Under the pieces are notes generated by a model, which saw only the letters and a program-made list of their open reading frames with translations, made no database searches and was not told the origin of the DNA. DNA of 64,000 nucleotides from G965197555 sp965197555 (GTDB lineage Bacteria; Chloroflexota; Dehalococcoidia; Lucifugimonadales; UBA3495), in contig OZ240213.1 of assembly GCA_965197555.1 (NCBI GenBank), positions 1,736,001 to 1,800,000 on the forward strand, written 5' to 3'. The translations under genes and the position numbers were made by a program. Below, piece after piece: positions 1 to 8,000 of the stretch (position 1 is its first letter; each line of letters begins with the position of its first letter).

Positions 1-107
1 CAGGCCAATGGAATAACCTCTTCCGCTATGCTGGACGATAAATTGCATGAGGCCGACGGGAATCCTCTGGATGGCCTGATGCTAGGCAGTCTGCACCGGC
101 CCGTTCT

Positions 108-153
108 AATTGTACAGACACAAAGGCTTTGACATGAGATTGTCTGTACAATT
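108..153. promoter_or_regulatory. Perfect 13-bp inverted repeat upstream of brnTA
   Basis: The arms AATTGTACAGACA (108-120) and TGTCTGTACAATT (141-153) are exact reverse complements separated by 20 bases. They lie just before the BrnT-like reading frame. BrnTA operons are known to be autoregulated by binding of the antitoxin or complex to inverted repeats, so this is a good operator candidate. Which promoter element it overlaps is not clear from the sequence. Confidence 0.55.
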
Positions 154-200
154 ATGGTGTGGAGTACGAATGGGATTAGGCCAAGCGGCAAGACAACCTA

Positions 201-422
201 GTGAAGCATGGCGGTGTTGACTTCTCAGACATGGAAGCCTTCGAGTGGGAAACTGCTGTTATTGGTTCAAGTCCCCGACATGGCGAAGCCCGCTACGTTG
301 CTCTCGGATACATCGGAGACCGGCTGCATTACGCGGTTTACGCCATGAGGGGCGGCAAATGCCGCATCATCAGCCTGCGCAGGGCCAATTCCAGAGAGGA
401 AAGACGATATGCCCAATCTTAA
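201..422 (+). CDS. brnT: BrnT-family toxin (ribonuclease), 5' end interrupted
   Basis: BrnT toxins are small RelE-fold ribonucleases that block translation and are neutralised by BrnA. The 73 residues show the family pattern: KHGGVDF, a D/E-rich helix followed by EWETA, HGEARYVALGYIGDRL, and the C-terminal RIISLRRANSREERRY. The usual N-terminus (E-W-D-x-A-K-R-x-x-N-L) is encoded just upstream in the same frame, from a GTG at 159 through to KHGG, but it is broken by a TAG at 177-179 directly after the W-D codons. Only a GTG restart at 201 gives an open frame. The gene is therefore either a nonsense-mutated toxin or an N-truncated one. Its 3' end overlaps brnA by 14 bases, which fits a coupled operon. 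The family call is firm; activity is doubtful. Confidence 0.75.
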   Translation: MKHGGVDFSDMEAFEWETAVIGSSPRHGEARYVALGYIGDRLHYAVYAMRGGKCRIISLRRANSREERRYAQS

Positions 423-714
423 GCCAACCCACATCAGCCCCACACCGGAAGAGGAGGAGGAGATCAACAGGGGCATCGCTCTAGACCCTGATGCCCTGGA
501 GTTGGACGACGAATGGTTCGCTCTAGCGCGGCCTGCTGTGGAGGTACACCCTGAGCTGGTGGAATATTCTCTCCGGAGGCGCGGCAAACAGAAAGCTCCC
601 ATCAAAGAGCGGATAACACTACGACTGGATGCGGACGTAGCAACCCGCCTCCGTTCCAGTGGCCCTGGTTGGCAGACACGGCTCAATGACATGCTGCGCC
701 GGACTTTATTCTAG
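409..714 (+). CDS. brnA: BrnA-family antitoxin
   Basis: 101 residues. The acidic N-terminal half (PEEEEEI, DPDALELDDEWF) would wrap around the basic toxin. The C-terminal half (IKERITLRLDADVATRLRSSGPGWQTRLNDMLRRTL) has the ribbon-helix-helix-like pattern of BrnA/CopG antitoxins: a K-E-R-I-T-L-R-L-D strand, then a helix and the GWQTR(L/I)N motif. It overlaps brnT by 14 bases, the usual toxin-first order of this system. It is inferred to bind the inverted repeat at 108-153 and repress the operon. The antitoxin is intact even though the toxin's 5' end is not. Confidence 0.85.
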   Translation: MPNLKPTHISPTPEEEEEINRGIALDPDALELDDEWFALARPAVEVHPELVEYSLRRRGKQKAPIKERITLRLDADVATRLRSSGPGWQTRLNDMLRRTLF

Positions 715-787
715 CCTTAGATGAAGGGTTCTTTCCGCCAGCCCGGCCTCGGACTGGCAGAAATACGCAGCAGAAACCTTCGCCCAG

Positions 788-1189
788 GTGACGGAAGGAA
801 TCAGTAAAGTGACTCTTCAAATTCCCAACCCCGTGACCCTGCGGGATGCTATAACAGAAGTAATTCGTCAGAATAGTGAGGTAGGGTATCGTGCCACTAG
901 GTTTAGTCAAGCAACCCTAGGAGGGAACGCAGTTAACATCGTTCCAGTCTGCAATGATATGATCCAAGCCCACCACACTTTGGACGTACTTCACGAGGCT
1001 GTTGTCAAGTTCGCTGATCTCCTGACCTTGGAGGACTTAGTGTTCCGATCTTTAAATGGAAGAGATTGGGAGCTCGACGAGTCAACCATCGTGTATGCCG
1101 AGGCCCGGGTCGAGCTATTGGATAAGCAGGTAGGCTACCAACGATGGAGCAATCTCCCCGAAGCCCATACTAATGCTTACCGCCAATAA
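788..1189 (+). CDS. Hypothetical protein, 133 aa
   Basis: The frame starts at a GTG. No ATG or other good start lies between it and the in-frame stop at 722. I recognise no family: there are no cysteines in pairs, no signal peptide and no membrane segment. The protein looks soluble and mixed alpha/beta, with a helix-rich stretch around HTLDVLHEAVVKFADLLTLEDLVF. Third codon positions are more AT-rich than in the downstream enolase, which suggests an origin shared with the toxin-antitoxin genes rather than the housekeeping block. Its end overlaps the first enolase ATG (1173) by 17 bases, but not the alternative GTG at 1209. Probably real, function unknown. Confidence 0.4.
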   Translation: MTEGISKVTLQIPNPVTLRDAITEVIRQNSEVGYRATRFSQATLGGNAVNIVPVCNDMIQAHHTLDVLHEAVVKFADLLTLEDLVFRSLNGRDWELDESTIVYAEARVELLDKQVGYQRWSNLPEAHTNAYRQ

Positions 1190-2507
1190 TGCCGCCGCCG
1201 CCGATAATGTGACCATCGCCGCTGTCCGGGGACGAGAAGTCCTCGACTCCCGGGGGAATCCCACGGTAGAAGCCGAGGTCCGCCTCTCCAACGGGGTTAG
1301 CGTGACCGGAGCGGTCCCATCCGGCGCCAGCACCGGGACCCACGAGGCTCTGGAGCTGCGAGACCAAGACCCGGCTCGGTATCGTGGTGCTGGTGTGCTG
1401 CAAGCCGTAGCCAACATCGATCGTGTCATTGGACCCTCTTTGGTGGGCCGCTCCCCAATTGATTATCCAGTTATTGACGAGCACATGATCGGCTTGGACA
1501 GCTCTCCGGATAAGAGTGGCTTGGGCGCCAACGCTATACTTGCGGTTTCCATCGCCGTCGCTCGAGCGGGAGCTACCCTCCGAGGTCCCAACTCCCCCCT
1601 CTGGGGCTACCTATCCCAGGGTGGGCCGGTGAGCTTGCCGGTACCCATGTTCAATATACTCAACGGTGGCCGCCACGCTTCCGATTCAGCGGACATTCAA
1701 GAATTCATGGTTGTGCCCGTTGGCGCCGCCAACTACTCGGAAGCGCTGCGGTGTGGCTCCGAAATCTACCATCAGCTAAGGGAGCTGCTTCGGTCCGCCG
1801 GACATAACTCCAACGTTGGCGACGAGGGTGGGTTCGCCCCAACTCTGAGGACCAACCGGGATGCCATTGAAATAGTAGTCAAAGCTGTGGAAGCAGCCGG
1901 TTATACACCGGGGCGACAGGTCTACCTGGCGCTGGATGCGGCCGCCTCCGAGTTCTACCGGGCAGACTCGGGTAAGTACGAGCTAAAGCAGGATGTTGTG
2001 GCACTAACCGCCGGCGAGTTGGTGGACCTTTACCAGGGCTGGTGCCGGGAATACCCTATCATCAGCATCGAAGACGGTTTGCATGAAGATGACTGGGAAG
2101 GCTGGGAGGGACTATGCCGCCGTCTGGGAGACAAAGTGCAGTTGGTGGGCGATGACTTGTATGTGACCAACATACAGCGTTTGAACCGGGGGATTGCATC
2201 CAAGGCCAGCAACGCGGTACTCCTGAAACCCAACCAGGTCGGTACCCTAACTGAGGCCCGCGGCGCCTTCAACCTGGCGAGAGACGCTGGTTGGGGAACC
2301 ATCATGAGCCACCGGTCAGGAGAGACCGAGGACACTACGATTTCCGACTTGGCCGTGGGCTGGGATGTACGGCAGATCAAGGCTGGTGCGCCGGCACGCT
2401 CGGAACGGGTTGCCAAGTACAATCGCCTGCTACGCATCGAGTCCGAGTTAGGTGACAAAGCGGCCTACGCGGGCCGGGACGCTTATGGGTTCTTGGCCGG
2501 TTTCTGA
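1173..2507 (+). CDS. eno: Enolase
   Basis: Enolase interconverts 2-phosphoglycerate and phosphoenolpyruvate in cytosolic glycolysis. The 444 residues carry the expected signatures: GREVLDSRGNPT (20-31), His168 in NGGRHAS, catalytic Glu218 in GDEGGFAP, metal ligands Asp255, Glu300 and Asp327, catalytic Lys352 in LLKPNQ, and SHRSGETEDT (379-388). Length is normal (about 430), with a slightly long, alanine-rich N-terminus. The start could be ATG 1173 or the in-frame GTG 1209, which would begin directly at the conserved first strand and remove the overlap with the preceding gene. GAPDH, another glycolytic enzyme, lies 1.2 kb downstream on the same strand. Confidence 0.95.
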   Translation: MLTANNAAAADNVTIAAVRGREVLDSRGNPTVEAEVRLSNGVSVTGAVPSGASTGTHEALELRDQDPARYRGAGVLQAVANIDRVIGPSLVGRSPIDYPVIDEHMIGLDSSPDKSGLGANAILAVSIAVARAGATLRGPNSPLWGYLSQGGPVSLPVPMFNILNGGRHASDSADIQEFMVVPVGAANYSEALRCGSEIYHQLRELLRSAGHNSNVGDEGGFAPTLRTNRDAIEIVVKAVEAAGYTPGRQVYLALDAAASEFYRADSGKYELKQDVVALTAGELVDLYQGWCREYPIISIEDGLHEDDWEGWEGLCRRLGDKVQLVGDDLYVTNIQRLNRGIASKASNAVLLKPNQVGTLTEARGAFNLARDAGWGTIMSHRSGETEDTTISDLAVGWDVRQIKAGAPARSERVAKYNRLLRIESELGDKAAYAGRDAYGFLAGF

Positions 2508-2691
2508 ACTCAGGCACCTCTCCGCGCCTAACGTCTGGGCGCAAATCAGACGGCCCCCAGGGTGCCCCGTTCTCCAGTGCAAGATGTCGCTGAAGGCCTT
2601 GCTTTGGGCCGGGACATCCTTCCCTGGACATCTGCCGGAAGAAGACATTGTGGTCGGCGTTGTAATTGAAGGGCATGCATCCATCTTCTCG

Positions 2692-3519
2692 TCAACCTCT
2701 ATCCGTGTTATCCAACCGTTCTTCCAGCCGCTGAAGCGCGGCTTGGGTAGCCCGAATCTCCCGCAGAAGCTCATCTCTGGAAACCGGACCCTCAATCTCC
2801 CGCAGCCTCTCAATCTTGGCTTCGTCCAGGTTGTTGATGATTATGGCGATGAAGAGGTTTATCACCACGAAGGTTCCCACCACCACGAAGCTGACGAAGT
2901 ACATCCAAGCCAGCGAATGCAGCTCCATAGCGGTGTACATGATCTCGGTCCAGCCTTCCAACGTTATGATGTTGAACAAAGTCAGCACCGATATACCCAG
3001 GCTGCGCCAGTTTTCCGGGTCGTGCTCGTGAAAGAGGTGGTAGCCCATGATGGCGTAAATGTAAACTACAATGCTCATCAGCATGATGACGTGACCCACG
3101 CTGGGGATTGACCGCATCAGCGCGGCGACAATTAGCCGCAGGTCTCTGACGGTTGAAATGAGCCGCAGGACCCGCAGCAGCCTGGCGAGGCGGGTAATCA
3201 TAGCAAACTGGCCGGTGGCCGGAACGAGCGCGAACACTATCACTAAAAAGTCGAAGACGTTCCACCCGTCCCGGAAATATCGATTAGGCCTAGGCCACAA
3301 CGCCAGCATCTTAAGCAGCGCCTCGACGATGAACACGCCCAACGCCACCTGATTTCCCATGTGCAGCCAGTCGCCGTACTGTCGGGCCACCTGGGAGGAG
3401 GTGCCCAATCCCAGCAGCGCGGCATTGGCCATAATGACCGCAATGATGAAATATTCAAACCAGCTCGCCTCAACCAGTCGTTGAGACAAATTTATCAGCC
3501 GTGTCAGAGGGCTGAGCAT
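2692..3519 (-). CDS. Single-domain voltage-gated cation channel (NaChBac/Nav-Cav type)
   Basis: A 275-residue, six-transmembrane ion channel subunit expected to form a homotetramer in the plasma membrane. S1 lies around 20-38. The S4 voltage sensor has arginines at 110, 113, 116 and 119, spaced every third residue. The pore loop has filter T186-L187-E188-G189-W190, and S6 lies around 205-230 (VINLFIAIIINNL). A charged coiled-coil-like tail (about 246-270) matches the C-terminal tetramerisation helix of bacterial channels. Most bacterial sodium channels have TLESW; glycine at the fourth filter position is the feature associated with calcium selectivity in the Meiothermus ruber channel CavMr and resembles eukaryotic Cav domain I (T-M-E-G-W). 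The gene is convergent with enolase and divergent from GAPDH. Family is certain; ion selectivity is inferred. Confidence 0.92.
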   Translation of the reverse strand: MLSPLTRLINLSQRLVEASWFEYFIIAVIMANAALLGLGTSSQVARQYGDWLHMGNQVALGVFIVEALLKMLALWPRPNRYFRDGWNVFDFLVIVFALVPATGQFAMITRLARLLRVLRLISTVRDLRLIVAALMRSIPSVGHVIMLMSIVVYIYAIMGYHLFHEHDPENWRSLGISVLTLFNIITLEGWTEIMYTAMELHSLAWMYFVSFVVVGTFVVINLFIAIIINNLDEAKIERLREIEGPVSRDELLREIRATQAALQRLEERLDNTDRG

Positions 3520-3704
3520 CCCCGAATATCCACTGCTATAGATTCAGTCCGGCAATTCGGTCCGGCCTACACTCGGTTGTTCGGAGGTTCCTTAGCTTTC
3601 CAACCTTCCAATGGCGGCGTATCATATACCCGCCTTATCCCTGAATACAATTGGTTAGTAGGGTTGGAGGTCAAAAGCCAAGAATTAGGTACGGGAGGTG
3701 GACC

Positions 3705-4718
3705 ATGGCCACACGGGTTGGTATCAACGGTTTTGGTAGGATCGGCCGCTTGGTGTTGCGAGCGACTAACGCGTTGCACCCGGACAAACTAGAGGTAGCC
3801 GCTGTAAATGACCTTACCGACGCCAAGACCAATGCTCATTTGTTCAAGTACGATACCAACTACGGGACCTATTCGGGTCAGGTTGAAGCCCAAAATGGGG
3901 ATCTCATGGTGGACGGGAAGAGCATTCGGGTTTTTTCCGAGCGTGACCCCGCCCAGATTCCATGGGCTGAAATGGGTGTCGATTTGGTGGTGGAGTCTAC
4001 CGGTATCTTTACTGATGCGGAACAAGCCTCGGGACACCTGAAAGGAGGCGCAAAAAAGGTAATAATCTCCGCCCCCGCCAGAGGGGAAGACCTGACGGTA
4101 GTCCTGGGAGTCAACGACCATACCTACGACGCCGACAAGCACGTGATTGTTTCCAACGCTTCCTGCACCACCAACTGTTTTGCTCCAATGGTCAAGGTTC
4201 TCCACGACGCGTTCGGCATCGAGCACGGGCTCATGTCCACTATCCACGCCTATACCAATGATCAAGCTATACTGGACCAGCGGCATTCTGACTTGAGGCG
4301 GGCCAGGGCTGCTGCCATGAACATCATACCGACCAGCACTGGCGCCGCCCGGGCTGTGGGAATAGTGCTTCCCGAACTCAATGGGAAACTCCATGGCGTC
4401 GCCTTCCGAGTGCCCACGTCCACCTGCTCCATCACCGACTTCACGGCCAGCGTGGCCAAGGACGTGTCGGTGGATGAAGTCAATCAGGCATTCAAAACGG
4501 CTGCCGACGGTGCCTTGAGAGGTATTCTAGAGTACGCGGATGAACCTTTGGTCAGTTCGGACTTCAAGGGAAACACACATAGCTGTATCTTCGATTCCTT
4601 GTCCACCATCGTCATGCAGGACCGAATGGTTAAAATCATGGGTTGGTACGATAACGAGTGGGGCTACTCTTGCCGGACGGCCGACCTGTGTGCCTTGATG
4701 AGCGACAAAGGAATCTGA
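3705..4718 (+). CDS. gap: Glyceraldehyde-3-phosphate dehydrogenase, type I
   Basis: This enzyme makes 1,3-bisphosphoglycerate from glyceraldehyde-3-phosphate with NAD(P) in glycolysis. The 337 residues begin MATRVGINGFGRIGR, the Rossmann NAD site. Catalytic Cys154 sits in ASCTTNC, His181 in STIHAYTNDQ, and GAARAVG and PTSTCSITDF follow. A reading frame extends 54 bases further upstream, but ATG 3705 has a GGGAGGTGG ribosome site and starts exactly at the conserved strand, so it was chosen. A terminator-like hairpin follows 170 bases after the stop. Confidence 0.96.
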   Translation: MATRVGINGFGRIGRLVLRATNALHPDKLEVAAVNDLTDAKTNAHLFKYDTNYGTYSGQVEAQNGDLMVDGKSIRVFSERDPAQIPWAEMGVDLVVESTGIFTDAEQASGHLKGGAKKVIISAPARGEDLTVVLGVNDHTYDADKHVIVSNASCTTNCFAPMVKVLHDAFGIEHGLMSTIHAYTNDQAILDQRHSDLRRARAAAMNIIPTSTGAARAVGIVLPELNGKLHGVAFRVPTSTCSITDFTASVAKDVSVDEVNQAFKTAADGALRGILEYADEPLVSSDFKGNTHSCIFDSLSTIVMQDRMVKIMGWYDNEWGYSCRTADLCALMSDKGI

Positions 4719-5070
4719 TCAATCCATAGAAGCGTAGCATCGCTGAACGGTGGCCAGATGGGTTGGGCTGGAAGGCAGAGAGTGTCCGAAGATTGAACAA
4801 GGCAGGACTACCCAGGTAGCCTGCAACGGACTTTGATTTTCTGGCCCGCCAAAGGGGCCCTGCTAAGCGGTTGGCTACCCAGTAAGTAAATCCCCCCAAT
4901 ACCTCCTCAAACCAGCGGGATATCGGGGGGATTTTTGTGGCGGCTGAACCGGCCTACTGCTTAACATCCTTGTGTGAAATTCAGTCACCGGCGCCGGTGC
5001 TCAGCACGATTTACGGCCGGTAAATTGGTCTGACCTTGAGGCACCCCACCCGTCTTCTCACCTGGGACCC
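4719..5070. other. Intergenic region gap to YYY-protein gene
   Basis: A 352-base stretch without a supported gene. It holds the hairpin annotated at 4888-4936. I see no other conserved element and no clear promoter before the start at 5071. Confidence 0.5.
4888..4936 (+). terminator. Rho-independent-type terminator after gap
   Basis: AAATCCCCCC (4888-4897) pairs with GGGGGGATTT (4925-4934) around a 27-base loop, and the right arm runs into five T residues. The long loop is unusual, but the G-rich 3' arm followed by T's is typical. Confidence 0.55.
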
Positions 5071-8000
5071 ATGGATATGGCCGCATTCAACCCACACCTA
5101 ATCTATCAGCGCGTTCTGGCTGGCCGGCTATGTCCCATCTTACTGCTGCTAACCATCCTCGCCTTGGCGTTGGCCCTACGGCTCTACGGCATCAACTGGG
5201 ACTCCGGTTACGCTTTCCACCCCGATGAACGAGATATCTACATGCGTTCGGGGTGTATGTATGACCTACTGACGGAAGCACCGGGTTACCGAGGGTGTGG
5301 CTACGTTCGAGACCAACCGGAAGCCAGTCCCGGTTTACCCAGCCTAGAGACTGTTCTCGACCCAGACCGTAGCCCTTTAAACCCCCACTGGTTCCCCTTG
5401 GGCAGCGTCTTGGTCTACCTGCTGGTGTTTTTCCGCTCAGTCATAGAGCTCTTTACCGACGTCGGCGCCTTGGACATGAGGTTCGTGGGTAGAACTCTAT
5501 CGTCTCTGGCTGACGTGGGATCTGTGTTCATCGTCTACCTCTTGGGCCGCCGCATGTACGGCCAAGGGGTGGGATTACTGGCAGCGGCCCTAACCGCCTT
5601 GGCGGTGATCCATATCCAGAATAGCCACTTCTACCGCCCTGAAACCTTTTCAGTAGTCTTTACCCTGGCATCCTTCTGGGCCATGTTGAGGATGCTGGAG
5701 CGGAGAAGACTACGAGATTCGGCATTGTTGGGCCTCATGGTGGGCTTGGCTCTGGCACCGAAGGTTAATGTATTACCGCTGGTGCTCCCTCTGGCATTGG
5801 CCTACGGTTACCTGGCGTTGGACTCTGTCGAGGGACGCTGGTCAGACTTAAAGCTGTTGATTGTCCGGCGGGTGTCTGCCCACGTAGCGCTGGCGGCCAC
5901 CGTAGCGGTGGCAGTGTTCTTTGTATCGTCCCCCTACGCTTTCCTTGACTTCGGCAAGTTCAGTGACGATTTATTGGCACAGGCCAATATGGCCCGAAAC
6001 GCGGGCATGTGGCCGTTCACTGTTCAGTATATCGACACTCCTCGATTCCTTTACCACATTCAGCAGACGTCGACATGGGGGTTGGGCATTCCGTTGGGCG
6101 CCGTGGCGTGGCTGGCTATCCCATTTACAGTGGGCGTGGCCTTGATGTGCCGCCGACACCGCCGCGCTGACCTGCTGCTGCTGGCGTGGGTAGTCCCCGG
6201 CTATCTTCTTTTGGAGAGCTTCGAGGTCCGGTTCCTGCGGTACATGTTCCCATTGGTGCCGTTCATGGTGCTGCTAGGGTCGCGAATGCTTCTTTGGCTC
6301 GTTGATCGGGCGCGGGAGATAGCTCGGTTGTCTCGAGACCGAACTCGCTCGGGTTGGGAAGCACCTTCGGTGACGTCCTCCTGGAGTGGGACACTACGCT
6401 CAGCAGCCCCCTGGATGACATTGACGTTGATTGGCCTAGTGGTGGTGGCCACTGCTTTCTATGCGCTGGCCTTCGAAAGGGTGTACGCCAACGATCATCC
6501 GGCAATTGAGGCTTCGCGGTGGATAAAAGGGACAGTCCCGCCGGGAACAGCGATAGTCAGCGACAACCATTGGGACGAATATATCCCGGACCTCTATGAA
6601 TATTCGGTGTGGCAATTCCCAGTATACGAGCCTGAAACTCCAGCAAAGCTGGAGACCTTGATTACCCACTTAGCCGAGTCGGAATACCTGGTGTTCTACA
6701 GTAACCGGCCCTACGGCAGCGTTGCTCGGCTACCCCACCGGTATCCTTTTAGCGCAGCTTATTACCGTGGATTATTCGAAGGTCGGCTGGGTTACAAACT
6801 GTCTCGTGAATTTACTTCCTATCCTGAGTTGGCCGGAGTCGTGTTTAAGGATGATCCATTCGACCGGGCCGGGCTGCCCCCGCCGGAAGGAATTGAGGAA
6901 GCAAGGTCCAGCAGGGTTGAGTTGAATCTTGGCTACGCCGACGATAACGTCGTTGGGTATGACCATCCTCGGGTGTTATTGTTCCGCAACCAAGACCATC
7001 TCTCGGCTAGGCAGCTCCGACTACGCATCGCCGACCTCCGGTCAGCCACCGAGGACGGCCCTTCACCCGGGCTAATGATGTCCGAAGAAAGGAAGGCGCT
7101 GCAACGCGGTGGCGGGACTTGGTCAGAAATCATCCATCGAGATAGCTGGACCAACCGGTTTCCCGTTCTCGGTTGGCTCCTAGCGGTGGAGTTGGTCTAC
7201 CTCGCAGCATTGCCGTTGGCGATGTTTGTGTTCAGACCCCTGCCAGACCGCGGGGTCGTCCTGGCCCGAATACTGGGCCTGCTAGGTGCGAGTTACGTCG
7301 CATGGCTGGTTGTCAGTCTGGGTTGGATCCCTCATTCCGGCGCTGCAGTAATGCTGGGGTTTGGGGTAGTCGGCGGGTTGTCCATATTTGTTCTGCTCAC
7401 TCGGTGGAGTGAGATTAGGGATTTTATTCTACAGCGCTGGAGGTTCATTCTTGGCGGGGAAGTCCTGTTCCTGGTCGCTTTCCTGGCGTTTGTCGCCGTC
7501 CGGGAAGCGAACCCGGATCTGTGGCACCCTTGGCGGGGCGGCGAAAAGCCGATGGAGCTGGCTTACTTGAACGCTGTGATACGTTCGAGCGCGATGCCTC
7601 CCTTCGACCCCTGGTTTGCTGGTGGTTACTTGAACTACTACTACTGGGGATACTTTGTTCTAGCCGGGCTAGTCAGGGTCACCGGTATATTGCCCACCAT
7701 AGCATTCAACTTGGCCGTCCCTTTGTTCTTCGCCTTGACGGTCACCGGCGCCTACTCCCTGGTTTATAACCTGGCAGAGGGTGCGCGCCGCCACAGGCAG
7801 GACCCCCACAGCGATAGCGAACCTGAATCCGGAGCCCCACTCGTGGGGTTTCGGCGCCTTATACCGAGGAGCCCGGTGATAGCCGGTCTGTTCGCTAGCT
7901 TGTTCATCGCAGTTGTGGGCAACCTGGACGGCATGATCCAGGTGGTTCGCGGGAGCTGGACTAAATTATTTGTCGATGGACAGGGTTTCCTTCCTTTCGA

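Noticed and set aside
1..132. Open frame from the left edge ending in TGA at 130-132
   Set aside because: 43 codons without a family pattern; it may be the tail of an upstream gene, but nothing supports it, and it runs through the inverted repeat.
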